Source of the DNA: an uncultured Mycoplasmatota bacterium
GTDB taxonomy: Bacteria; Bacillota_I; Bacilli_A; RF39; UBA660
Reading direction: 5' to 3'
Length of the DNA: 64,000 bases
Assembly: GCA_900546715.1 (NCBI GenBank)
Contig: UREA01000003.1
Coordinates: forward strand, 1 to 64,000
Below the pieces are notes generated by a model. That model was not told the origin of the DNA. It searched no databases and saw nothing but the letters and a program-made list of their open reading frames with translations. Shown one piece after another: positions 7,665-15,625 of the stretch. The position numbers were made by a program, and so were the translations under genes. Positions within the stretch are counted from its first letter, which is position 1; each line of letters begins with the position of its first letter.

Positions 7665-8600
7665 ATGTTGTATTTAATAAGTATACCATCTTATCATCTA
7701 ATAGATAATGAAATAAAAAAAATAGTTAAAGATAATGACTATGTGCATTTTAATATGGCTAAAACTACTATTAAAGATATAATAGATGAAGCAAGTTATT
7801 ATACTTTAACAGGAGACGAAAAATATATTGTAGTATCTAATGCTAATTTTTTTGGTAGTGAAAAATTAGATGAAAAAGATAGTACATTATTATTAAATTA
7901 TATAAAAAGTCCAATTAAAAGCACTACTATTGTATTTACAACAACGAGTCCAATAGATTTAAGAAAAAGTATTACGAAAGAAATAAAAAATAAACATGAA
8001 TTAATAAATATTAATAAATTTAGTTATAAAGATTATGAGAGAGAAATTAATAAATATGTCAGTAGTAAGGGATTTAAAATAGAATATGAATGTATTAGTT
8101 ATTTAATTAATAATTCATACGATAATTTAGATATAATATTTAATGAAATAGATAAAATGCTGCTTTACTATAATCATTTAACGACAATTAAATATAAAGA
8201 TTTATTACAAGTTGTAGGTAGTATTATAGATAGTAATAATTTTCATTTTGTAGATGCGGTAATAAATAAGAATTTAAAGTTATCATTAAAGTTATTTGAT
8301 GATTTAAAAGTAGTAAAGACAGAACCAGTAATGTTAATTAGTTTGTTAGCTCGAGAATATCGTCTTATGTATTATGTAAAAAAAATGTATCAAAATAAAT
8401 TATCTTTAAGTAATATTTGTAATGAACTTAAATTACAAGATTGGCAAGTAAATAAATTATATAATAATAGTATCAAATATAGTGATGATGAACTTTTAGA
8501 TAATTTAGTTAGTTTATGTAATTGTGATACTTGTATTAAAAAAGGAATTTGGGATAAAGATGTTGCTTTAATAAGTTTCTTGCTTGGAGCGTGTTGTTAA
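7665..8600 (+). CDS. holA: DNA polymerase III delta subunit
   Basis: The clamp-loader delta subunit, which opens the beta sliding clamp during replication. The 311 residues fit the HolA/YqeN pattern. An N-terminal degenerate AAA-like domain has DEASYYTL and VVSNANFFGSEK. A lid region and the C-terminal helical collar follow, with FHFVDAVINKN, LISLLAREYRLM, WQVNKLY and KGIWDKDVAL. No Walker motif is present, as expected for delta. I place the start at ATG 7665, reading the upstream GTGAT as ribosome site rather than a GTG start. The stop overlaps the next start (TAATG). The family call rests on overall pattern. Confidence 0.85.
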   Translation: MLYLISIPSYHLIDNEIKKIVKDNDYVHFNMAKTTIKDIIDEASYYTLTGDEKYIVVSNANFFGSEKLDEKDSTLLLNYIKSPIKSTTIVFTTTSPIDLRKSITKEIKNKHELININKFSYKDYEREINKYVSSKGFKIEYECISYLINNSYDNLDIIFNEIDKMLLYYNHLTTIKYKDLLQVVGSIIDSNNFHFVDAVINKNLKLSLKLFDDLKVVKTEPVMLISLLAREYRLMYYVKKMYQNKLSLSNICNELKLQDWQVNKLYNNSIKYSDDELLDNLVSLCNCDTCIKKGIWDKDVALISFLLGACC

Positions 8601-9133
8601 TGGAAATGGTTAAAAAATACTATTTAAAATTCATGATGTATGCCATAATTGGTTGGTGTTATGAAGTTTTTCTAGAGGTATTTATTTATGGCTGGGGATT
8701 TTCTAATCGCGGAGTTTTATTTGGTCCGTATTGTCCTGTTTATGGGTTTGGAGCTTTAGCATTTTTAATTTGTTTTCATAAGTTATTAAAAAATAAAACT
8801 ACAAAACAAAAAATATTGTTAGTTCCCATTATTTTTATTGGCTGTGCTTTAGTAGCAACTTTAATAGAACTTATTACTTCTTACATTTGTGAAGCATTTA
8901 TGGGTTCTTGGCCTTGGCAAACTTATGTGGATTACAAATATAATTTTGAAGGAAGAATTGCCTTGAGTCCTAGTCTTAGATTTGGCATTGGTGGAGTAAT
9001 ATTTTTATATCTATTAGAACCATTATTTAATAAAATTCTAAATAAATTAAACAAAAAGACTATAAATATTATATTTTATTTAGTTTTAGCTATATTTTTG
9101 ATTGATGTTATATATAGTTTTTTCATAAAATAA
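8600..9133 (+). CDS. CmpB-type (ABC-transporter type IV) membrane protein
   Basis: An integral membrane protein of the 'putative ABC-transporter type IV' family (ABC_trans_CmpB). The signature GWCYEVFLEV, FSNRGVLFGPYCPVYGFG and ELITSYICEAFMGSWPW is clear. About five hydrophobic segments span 177 residues. The transport substrate is unknown and the family name is historical. The ATG at 8600 overlaps the holA stop by one base, with GGAG 10 nt upstream, so translation is coupled. A bidirectional terminator follows. No ATPase subunit is adjacent. Confidence 0.85.
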   Translation: MEMVKKYYLKFMMYAIIGWCYEVFLEVFIYGWGFSNRGVLFGPYCPVYGFGALAFLICFHKLLKNKTTKQKILLVPIIFIGCALVATLIELITSYICEAFMGSWPWQTYVDYKYNFEGRIALSPSLRFGIGGVIFLYLLEPLFNKILNKLNKKTINIIFYLVLAIFLIDVIYSFFIK

Positions 9134-9160
9134 AAAAGAGATTATTCTCTTATTTTATTT
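9131..9160. terminator. Bidirectional terminator between the CmpB-type gene and rnhC
   Basis: AAGAGA/TCTCTT with a 4-nt loop, flanked by A-run and T-rich sequence. It overlaps the 3' end of rnhC. Confidence 0.65.
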
Positions 9161-10068
9161 GTGTTTTTAAAGTTTAATTTAACATATTTGTTTAGAGCAT
9201 CCATTCCTTTTTCTTTAACTATTTTTCTTGCAAATTCATCAACTTGTAAGCCCGCACCTTTAGGAATATCACTACCTAATTCGCTGCTCATTTCATGCAT
9301 TAATTTTAAAAATATGTATCTTGCGATAATTGATGATGTTGCAACTGATAAACATTTTGATTCAGCTTTTTGAACAAATGTTATATTAGTTACTTTATCT
9401 TTAACTTCACTTAAGTAACCATAATAGTTTCTAGCAGGAGTAAATTCATCAACGATTATTTTATCATAAGGATAACTCTTATTTACCATATTAAGTAATA
9501 CTTTATTATGAAGTATTGCTTTTATTTTATTCATATTTAAGTTTTCACTATAAAATTTATTGTATTCTTCATTACTTAATACATATGCGCTATATGGTAT
9601 TTTTTCTGTTAATTTTGGTGCTATTTTTTTGATGTATTCATCACTTAAAGCTTTAGAATCAGTAACACCAAGTTCATCTAAAAAACTTATATCATCTTTT
9701 GTAACAAATGAAGCAACAACTACAATTGGGCCGAAATAATCTCCAGTACCAACTTCATCAGATCCAATAGTGTTATATTTATCAAATAATCTTTCGTTAT
9801 TTTTTTCATTTATTTTTTTATCTTTACCAGTTTTAATATCGATAATTCGGTTATTGAGTTTACGCTCTAAATCAATCCAAATATTAGCATCAATATCAGC
9901 ACTAATGCCTTGAAACATAGCTTTACCAGATTCATAAAGAGTTATTATAGTATCGGCTTCCTCGGCTTGAAAAACCGCATAAGGGGGAGTTTTATCCCTT
10001 CTTAAATCTTCATAATATTTAATCATTTTTTCTTTAATGTTATCACTTACTTTAAATACAATTGTCAT
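9142..10068 (-). CDS. rnhC: Ribonuclease HIII
   Basis: Cleaves RNA in RNA-DNA hybrids, helping remove primers and R-loops. At 308 residues it has the usual length. The N-terminal TBP-like substrate-binding domain (~1-85) includes PPYAVFQAEEADTIITLY. The catalytic domain begins at GSDEVGTGDYFGPIVVVA, giving the Asp-Glu pair. Further acidic sites lie in VTDSKALSD and IIVDEF. KAESKCLSVATSSIIARY is the conserved type-2 RNase H helix. The N-terminal extension marks HIII rather than HII. It is monocistronic and divergent from cvpA. Confidence 0.95.
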   Translation of the reverse strand: MTIVFKVSDNIKEKMIKYYEDLRRDKTPPYAVFQAEEADTIITLYESGKAMFQGISADIDANIWIDLERKLNNRIIDIKTGKDKKINEKNNERLFDKYNTIGSDEVGTGDYFGPIVVVASFVTKDDISFLDELGVTDSKALSDEYIKKIAPKLTEKIPYSAYVLSNEEYNKFYSENLNMNKIKAILHNKVLLNMVNKSYPYDKIIVDEFTPARNYYGYLSEVKDKVTNITFVQKAESKCLSVATSSIIARYIFLKLMHEMSSELGSDIPKGAGLQVDEFARKIVKEKGMDALNKYVKLNFKNTNKIRE

Positions 10069-10113
10069 AAATTTGCCTCCATTAAAAATATTTTATCATA
10101 TTTTTCTTTATTT

Positions 10114-10139
10114 TTCGACATAATTATAATATAATTAAA
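10114..10139 (+). promoter_or_regulatory. Candidate cvpA promoter with Spo0A-like box
   Basis: TTCGACA (10114-10120; minus strand TGTCGAA) is followed by AT-rich -10-like sequence (TATAAT). AAGGATG precedes the cvpA ATG. The 0A-like match is short and could be chance. Confidence 0.3.
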
Positions 10140-10159
10140 ATATAAAGGATGTGTTGAGA

Positions 10160-10855
10160 ATGAATTTAGTGGATATTATTTGCATAGTAATTATTTTATT
10201 ATTTGCATTATGGGGCTTTAAAAGAGGTGTTATCAAAAGTTTAGTTCAATTAGTGGGAACTTGTGCCGTATTAGTATTAGCTTGGGTATTCAAAGATAGT
10301 CTAGCCAATCTTTTAATGAGTTTTATGCCATTCTTTGATTTTGGTGGAATATTTTCTGGAGTAACTTCCATGAATATAGTAATTTATGAGTTAATTTCAT
10401 TTGTTGTTATTTATATTTTACTATATTGTATATTAAGTATTATTATTAATATCTCTGGATTAATCGAAAAAATATTAAAACTTACGGTAATTTTAGCAAT
10501 TCCTTCTAAAATTCTTGGAGCAATTCTTGGTTTAATTGAAGGTGTAATAATGGCTTTTCTAGTAACATTTATTATGTTTCATTTACCTCAAACAGAATCA
10601 ATGGTTGCTGAATCTAAATTTGCTATAATTTTACTAGAAAGAACTCCAATTATTGGTCCTATGGCAGTAGATACTACTTTAGCTTTAGAAGATATTAATG
10701 AAATTTTAGAAGCGATGAAAAATGAATCAGATCGCGAATCAGTAAATTTCCAAGTATTACATACTTTAGTATATTATAATGTTATATCTAAAGAAGATGC
10801 ACAGAAATTAATTGATGATGATAAAATTCATTTTACAAATACAGTTATAATTTAA
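10160..10855 (+). CDS. cvpA: CvpA-family inner-membrane protein
   Basis: A membrane protein of the CvpA family, linked in other bacteria to colicin V production and envelope stress; its mechanism is unsettled. The N-terminus MNLVDIICIVIILLFALWGFKRG is the family hallmark (short helix, then GF+RG). Three further hydrophobic segments end near residue 145. The ~80-residue cytoplasmic tail is acidic. The ATG at 10160 is chosen over upstream GTG/TTG because it fits the family N-terminus. It is followed 9 nt later by a thioredoxin gene, probably co-transcribed. Confidence 0.85.
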   Translation: MNLVDIICIVIILLFALWGFKRGVIKSLVQLVGTCAVLVLAWVFKDSLANLLMSFMPFFDFGGIFSGVTSMNIVIYELISFVVIYILLYCILSIIINISGLIEKILKLTVILAIPSKILGAILGLIEGVIMAFLVTFIMFHLPQTESMVAESKFAIILLERTPIIGPMAVDTTLALEDINEILEAMKNESDRESVNFQVLHTLVYYNVISKEDAQKLIDDDKIHFTNTVII

Positions 10856-10864
10856 GGAGGACTT

Positions 10865-11152
10865 ATGGTTAAACATTTAGAAAAAGAAAATGACTTTAAA
10901 GAACTTACTAAGGGAAAAATTTTACTCGACTTCTATGCGGATTGGTGTGGTCCATGTAAAATGCTTGCCCCAGTACTTGAACAAGTTGACTTTATTGATG
11001 TCCTAAAAATAAATGTCGATGAATTTCCTGAACTTTCCGCTAAATTTGGAGTAATGAGTATTCCTACATTAGTTTTAATGGATAATGGTAAAGAAATAAA
11101 AAGAGATTTAGGATTTAAAAATCTAGCAGACATAAAAAAAATGGTTGAGTAA
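10865..11152 (+). CDS. Thioredoxin-like protein
   Basis: A small cytoplasmic thiol-disulfide reductase, 95 residues, slightly shorter than classical TrxA (~105). The active site is FYADWCGPCKMLAP at residues ~24-37. The cis-proline loop is MSIPTLVLM, and NVDEFPELSAKFGV precedes it, as in thioredoxins. There is no signal peptide. AAGGAGG precedes the ATG. It follows cvpA by 9 nt. No thioredoxin reductase is in the window. Whether this is the main thioredoxin or a specialised one cannot be told here. Confidence 0.92.
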   Translation: MVKHLEKENDFKELTKGKILLDFYADWCGPCKMLAPVLEQVDFIDVLKINVDEFPELSAKFGVMSIPTLVLMDNGKEIKRDLGFKNLADIKKMVE

Positions 11153-11506
11153 TCAATCATTTTTTATTGCTTGAAGAGCAGATGCCCGATATGTTCTTTG
11201 GAGTAGGCCTGCCCCAAGCAAAGTTCCTCCGAAATACCTTACCACCACAATTAATTTATTATTTAAGTTCTTTGCCTCAAGTAAATTATATAAAGGCAGT
11301 CCTGCTGTTCCTTTAGGTTCTTTATCATCACTCTTACCCGCGGTATTATGAAACTTATAGGCATAAACAATATGTTTTGCCTTTTTGTGTTCTTTCTTTA
11401 AGTCACTTAATAGAGTTTTTATTTCATCTAACTCATCAATTTCATAATAATAAGAAATAAATCTTGATTTTTTAACTATAATTTCTGAACTTTTTAATAA
11501 TTTCAT
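11153..11506 (-). CDS. YigZ/IMPACT-family protein, short form
   Basis: A member of the UPF0029/IMPACT family, in which E. coli YigZ is typical; its role in translation-linked regulation is not settled. It is 117 residues against ~200 in YigZ. The N-terminal domain is complete (KKSRFISYYYEI, AKHIVYAYK, DDKEPKGTAGLPL, VVVRYFGGTLLGAGLL) but the C-terminal DUF1949 domain is absent. The ATG at 11506 is used, since the upstream TTG/GTG bases form the GGTGAT ribosome site. The 3' end abuts the thioredoxin stop. It is divergent from uvrC. Confidence 0.88.
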   Translation of the reverse strand: MKLLKSSEIIVKKSRFISYYYEIDELDEIKTLLSDLKKEHKKAKHIVYAYKFHNTAGKSDDKEPKGTAGLPLYNLLEAKNLNNKLIVVVRYFGGTLLGAGLLQRTYRASALQAIKND

Positions 11507-11510
11507 AACC

Positions 11511-11525
11511 ATCACCAATATTATA
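11511..11525 (-). promoter_or_regulatory. yigZ-like promoter with near-leaderless transcript
   Basis: A minus-strand -10 TATAAT (11520-11525) is separated from the GGTGAT ribosome site (11511-11516) by only 3 nt. The ATG is at 11506. The predicted leader is about 7-9 nt. Confidence 0.55.
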
Positions 11526-11549
11526 TCGTAAAACTCTCCAAATTTGTAG

Positions 11550-11566
11550 TATAATATTGTTAGGTG
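11550..11566 (+). promoter_or_regulatory. uvrC promoter with very short leader
   Basis: TATAAT (11550-11555) is followed by AGGTG (11562-11566) and ATG at 11573. The predicted leader is about 11 nt. It is divergent from the yigZ-like promoter about 25 bp away. Confidence 0.5.
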
Positions 11567-11572
11567 TTAATT

Positions 11573-13363
11573 ATGTTTAAAGAGAAATTAAAAACTATTC
11601 CTCATTTACCGGGATCTTATCAAATGCGTAATATTAACGGTAATGTTATTTATGTTGGCAAAGCTAAAGATTTATATAAACGCGTCAATAGTTATTTTAA
11701 AGGTACTGCCACAGGAAAAACAGCTATCATGGTTAGTGAAGTTGCGGATTTTACTTATATTACTACTTCTTCTGAACAAGAAGCATTTATTCTAGAACTT
11801 AATTTAATAAAAGAATATAATCCCAAATATAATATCTTACTAAAAGATGATAAAAGTTATCCTTATATTGAATATATTTCAAAACCTTATCCAAGACTTA
11901 AAGTATCTAGATACTTAAATATTCGTAAGAAAGATAAAAAGTTATTATTTGGACCATACCCTAATGCCTATGCGGCCCGTAAAATTGTTGAACTTATCAA
12001 TAGAATGTATCCCCTAAAAAAATGTGAAGGAATGCCTAAACATGTCTGCCTTTATTATCATATCGGTGAATGTCTTGGCTATTGTGAAAAACATGTCGAT
12101 TCAGAAAAACTTAAAAATATGGAGCGTGAAATATTAGACTTTTTAAAAGGTAATGATAAAATATTAATTGATAAAATAAATACAAAAATTAAAGCTTATA
12201 GTGATACCCTAAATTTTGAAATGGCGAGAGACCTCAAAAAAGAATTAGAATATATTAGTGTTATTTTAGATAAACAAAAAGTTGAACTTCATGATTATAT
12301 CAACCGTGATTGTATTGCTGCATATCTTGATGATGGCTTGGTATCTGTCCAAATACTTTTTCTTCGGAGCGGTAAAATTATCGGTGGCCACAATGATAAA
12401 TTTTATTTAATTAGTGACTTTGCTGATGAAGTAAATACTTATATTTTAAATTTTTATTCTAAACATGAAATACCTAAAGAAATATTAGTTGAAAATATTA
12501 TGAACAGTGAAATTTTAAGTGAATTACTTCATACTAAGGTCTATAATCCCCTAAAAGGAAAGAAGAAAAACTTACTTGATATGGCTAAGACTAATGCTAA
12601 AATTAGTTTGGAACAAGAATTAAAGATTATTGAGAGGGATGAGGCCAGAACAGTTGATGCAAATGCTAAATTAAAAGAATTACTCCATTTAGATGTTTTA
12701 GATCGGATTGATGCTTTTGATAATTCTAATCTTTTTGGTTCCTACGCAGTATCAGGAATGGTAGTCTTCATTAATGGAAAACCCGCTAAAAATGAATATC
12801 GTAAATATAAAGTAAGTGTTGATAAAAATGATGATTATAATACTATGAAAGAAGTAATTTATAGAAGATATTATCGTGCTTTAGTAGATAATCTTGTGAT
12901 GCCTGATTTAATATTAGTTGATGGGGGAGAAAACCAAATTAGAGCAGCTAAAGAAATACTTGATGCTTTAAAATTAAACATTAAAGTTTGTGGTCTAAAA
13001 AAAGATAATCATCATAAAACTAGCGAGCTTGTTGATGGCGATACTCTAGAAGTAATCGATTTATCTCGTTATACTGATGTATTTCATTATTTAACCCGTA
13101 TTCAAGATGAAGTTCATAGATTTACAATTACCTATCATAAAACCTTACGTGATAAAGGAACAATAGCATCACTTCTTGATAATATTGATGGAATAGGGAA
13201 GGTTAGAAAAAAAGAACTTATTAAAAAATATGGAAGTATTAAAAAAATGAGTGAAGCAAGTATCGAAGAATTATCAGAAATTATACCAGAAAATGTTGCA
13301 ATTAATTTACATAAATACTTAAAAGAAAGGAGTGAAAATAAAAATAATGCATCGTCTTTATAA
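11573..13363 (+). CDS. uvrC: Excinuclease ABC subunit C
   Basis: The dual-incision nuclease of nucleotide excision repair. At 596 residues it has full length. The GIY-YIG domain is at 1-~90 (GSYQMRNINGNVIYVGKAKD). A UVR domain (FEMARDLKKELEYI) lies near 205. The UvrC RNase H-like endonuclease domain has RIDAFDNSNLFGSYAVSGMVVF, LILVDGGENQI and THKTS-type equivalents (HHKTSELVDGD, HRFTITYHKTLR). Two HhH motifs end the protein (LLDNIDGIGKVRKKELIKKYG). The start is ATG 11573. It overlaps the next gene by 17 nt. uvrA/uvrB are not in the window. Confidence 0.97.
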   Translation: MFKEKLKTIPHLPGSYQMRNINGNVIYVGKAKDLYKRVNSYFKGTATGKTAIMVSEVADFTYITTSSEQEAFILELNLIKEYNPKYNILLKDDKSYPYIEYISKPYPRLKVSRYLNIRKKDKKLLFGPYPNAYAARKIVELINRMYPLKKCEGMPKHVCLYYHIGECLGYCEKHVDSEKLKNMEREILDFLKGNDKILIDKINTKIKAYSDTLNFEMARDLKKELEYISVILDKQKVELHDYINRDCIAAYLDDGLVSVQILFLRSGKIIGGHNDKFYLISDFADEVNTYILNFYSKHEIPKEILVENIMNSEILSELLHTKVYNPLKGKKKNLLDMAKTNAKISLEQELKIIERDEARTVDANAKLKELLHLDVLDRIDAFDNSNLFGSYAVSGMVVFINGKPAKNEYRKYKVSVDKNDDYNTMKEVIYRRYYRALVDNLVMPDLILVDGGENQIRAAKEILDALKLNIKVCGLKKDNHHKTSELVDGDTLEVIDLSRYTDVFHYLTRIQDEVHRFTITYHKTLRDKGTIASLLDNIDGIGKVRKKELIKKYGSIKKMSEASIEELSEIIPENVAINLHKYLKERSENKNNASSL

Positions 13364-14444
13364 ATTAGATGTTGATACCATAAGTGAGAATAATATTAAA
13401 ACTGTTACCTTTTTAGATCCGGATTACATCTATATACCATATGAATTAGATACAAATTTAACTAAAATCCATAAAAATGAATTAATTAATAGTTATAAAT
13501 CAAGTATCAGTGGCTCTCTTGTTGGTCTTAAAATGGGAGTATTTAATAATATTTATAATAATGCTTTTATAATTGCTAATGATTTTAAAGAATTAGATGA
13601 AAAAAAGAGCAAAAAAATGAAAATAACATTTGATAATATTAAAAAAGTATTACTAGAAAATAACGAAACAAAGTTACTAAATAAATTTAATATAGATACA
13701 ATTGATAATATCGTAGTAAGTGCTATTGACGATGAAATATATGTTTATAATAACATGTATTTGTTAAAAGAAAATGCTAATATTTATCTTGATTTAATTG
13801 ATGAACTAAGAATGATTACTAAATGTAACAATAATTATTTGGTAATCAAAAACAATGAATCATTTATAATTGAGGAATGCCTAAATGTAATTGGAACTTA
13901 CCCAAGTATTACTTTAACTTTAGTTGAAGATTTATACTTAATAGGTAAAAAACAATTTTTACTTGATAAATTAAATATTATTGGTAATACTTTATTTTTA
14001 AACATTACTGATATTGATAAAATATGTAAATATTTAAGATTAATTGATAATACCACTTCTCTTATAACAGTAACTGATAATTCTACATGTAAAATAATTA
14101 GATGTAAAAAATATACTTTGCTAAGTGATATACTAGAGCATGCTTATCCTAAACTAAAGGAATATCATATAATCATTAATGGCTTAATGACGGGTTTTGA
14201 AATAGATAATCCAGCATATTTTATTTTAACTGATGATATTACATCTATTCATTTACTAAAAAAATTACCTAAATATAATACTGAATGTTTAAATTGTGGC
14301 AAATGTACCCAAGTTTGCCCAGTTGGTGTTAATCCCATTAAAGGCATAAACTTGAGTAATTGCCTAGATTGTGGCTTATGTACCTTTTTCTGCCCAGCAT
14401 CAATTAATTTAAGAGAAAAGATTAAAGGTGATAGTAATGAATAA
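13347..14444 (+). CDS. RnfC-like protein with two 4Fe-4S clusters
   Basis: A divergent RnfC-type electron-transfer protein, 365 residues. The C-terminus carries two ferredoxin motifs, CLNCGKCTQVCPVG and CLDCGLCTFFCPAS. The body has Rnf/Nqr-like features: an N-terminal barrel-sandwich-like region (SISGSLVGLKMG), GTYPSITLTLVEDL, and a SLBB-like stretch before the clusters (HIIINGLMTGFE). The NADH/FMN Rossmann signature of canonical RnfC is not obvious, so catalytic competence is doubtful. It overlaps the uvrC end and the next gene's start. The next gene is RnfD-like. No RnfA, B, E or G is present nearby. Confidence 0.7.
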   Translation: MHRLYKLDVDTISENNIKTVTFLDPDYIYIPYELDTNLTKIHKNELINSYKSSISGSLVGLKMGVFNNIYNNAFIIANDFKELDEKKSKKMKITFDNIKKVLLENNETKLLNKFNIDTIDNIVVSAIDDEIYVYNNMYLLKENANIYLDLIDELRMITKCNNNYLVIKNNESFIIEECLNVIGTYPSITLTLVEDLYLIGKKQFLLDKLNIIGNTLFLNITDIDKICKYLRLIDNTTSLITVTDNSTCKIIRCKKYTLLSDILEHAYPKLKEYHIIINGLMTGFEIDNPAYFILTDDITSIHLLKKLPKYNTECLNCGKCTQVCPVGVNPIKGINLSNCLDCGLCTFFCPASINLREKIKGDSNE

Positions 14445-15303
14445 AGTATATATTCATAGTAAAAATACCATTGATAAATATGTTTTAAAGTATATTTATG
14501 GTTTAATTCCATTAGTCTTATATGGAATATATAAAAATGGTATAATTTTATATAATGCTAATTTAATTAATTTTCTTAGTATATTTAAAGTATTATATTT
14601 AATAGTTATTAGTTTAATAATATATATTATATTTAGTATAATTACTAAAAGAAAATTAAAACTTAATTTAGAATTACTAACTATTTTAATTATTCCTTTA
14701 TTTATGCCATATTCCATTAATTTAATTATTTATAGTATATCTTTATTTGTTTTATTATTTATCAATCATTACTTATCTAAAATACTTAAATATAACAATA
14801 TATCTTTTATTATATTAGGTATTATATTAGTATTAGTAATATTTAATAGTTATAATTATTTAAATCCAATAGAACAAACAAATAACTATTCTTATTCATT
14901 TTTAGATTTATTATTTGGTAGAAATCCTGGAGGAATAGCAACTTCATCAATAATTATTGGTATAATTTTAATTATATACTATAGTATATTTACAATTTAT
15001 AAGCAAAATATAGCTATAAGTAGTATTATTGTCTTTTTATTATTGACAGCTATTTTAAATAATTTTAATATTAACTCTTTACTTAATTCTAATGCTATTT
15101 TGAGTTTTATTTTAATAGCACCAGAATTAAAAAATACTCCAGTATCTCTAAAAGAAACTATCATTTATGGTATTGTTGTTGGTATAATTTCTGCTTTACT
15201 TTGTCAGTTTGTATCAATATACACAGGAGCTTTCATAGCAATATTTATAATAAGTTTGAGCTATAGCATTTTACACAAATTTGACAAGAACAAACATTTA
15301 TGA
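14437..15303 (+). CDS. RnfD-like membrane protein
   Basis: A very hydrophobic protein of 288 residues with about 8-9 membrane segments. The opening HSKNTIDKYVLKYIYGLIP resembles the SPHIRSK...IMLDVIIALIP start of RnfD. LLFGRNPGGIATSSIIIG resembles the conserved G-N-x-P-G-x-x-G-E-T-S loop. The family's SGATP flavinylation motif is not evident. The ATG at 14437 overlaps the RnfC-like stop and has AAAGGTGAT upstream. The pair therefore looks like a co-translated, reduced Rnf/Nqr relative. A different electron-transfer or transport role is possible. Confidence 0.6.
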   Translation: MNKVYIHSKNTIDKYVLKYIYGLIPLVLYGIYKNGIILYNANLINFLSIFKVLYLIVISLIIYIIFSIITKRKLKLNLELLTILIIPLFMPYSINLIIYSISLFVLLFINHYLSKILKYNNISFIILGIILVLVIFNSYNYLNPIEQTNNYSYSFLDLLFGRNPGGIATSSIIIGIILIIYYSIFTIYKQNIAISSIIVFLLLTAILNNFNINSLLNSNAILSFILIAPELKNTPVSLKETIIYGIVVGIISALLCQFVSIYTGAFIAIFIISLSYSILHKFDKNKHL

Positions 15304-15309
15304 TATAAT
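15281..15309 (+). promoter_or_regulatory. Perfect consensus promoter for a small RNA
   Basis: TTGACA (15281-15286), exactly 17 nt, then TATAAT (15304-15309). It lies at the very end of the RnfD-like gene and has no ORF directly downstream. Confidence 0.75.
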
Positions 15310-15315
15310 TAACCC

Positions 15316-15530
15316 ATGTCAAAGGGGGTTTTTAAATTGACTATATTGATACTTTTTTTAATAAAAAAATACGGAAAAAAGGCTAAAATACAGTAATAGT
15401 ATTGCAAAAGCTAGTAATTTATAGTAAAATAAAATTACATTGAGTTAATCAATGCTAAAAAGCGGTGATCCACAGCCATAAATGAGGAATGAAAAAAGTT
15501 GACCAAAATATTAATTTTGGTCTATTTTAT
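15316..15530 (+). ncRNA. Candidate small RNA upstream of dnaG, family unknown
   Basis: About 215 nt between a perfect promoter and an intrinsic terminator (GACCAAAAT/ATTTTGGTC plus T-rich tail at 15501-15530). There is no credible ORF. The region contains AGCGGTGATCCACAGCC and ATGAGGAATG just before the terminator, the least AT-rich part. I could not match it to 6S, SRP, tmRNA, RNase P, a T-box or a riboswitch I know. dnaG has its own promoter after the terminator, so this is probably a free transcript rather than a leader. Confidence 0.5.
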
Positions 15531-15567
15531 TATAGAGTATATTTTTTGTAAACTTATGCAAAAACAC

Positions 15568-15596
15568 TTGCAAAATTGTGTGAAAAGTGGTAAAAT
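15568..15596 (+). promoter_or_regulatory. dnaG-rpoD-trmK promoter
   Basis: TTGCAA (15568-15573), 17 nt, TGG-TAAAAT (15591-15596). The ribosome site AAGGGGA precedes ATG 15626. This is the likely promoter of the macromolecular-synthesis operon. Confidence 0.65.
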
Positions 15597-15625
15597 AATC
15601 ACGATTTTTAAATAAGGGGACAAAC

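Noticed and set aside
15316..15530. T-box, riboswitch or dnaG leader
   Set aside because: No T-box or riboswitch core was recognised, and a terminator plus a separate dnaG promoter follow.
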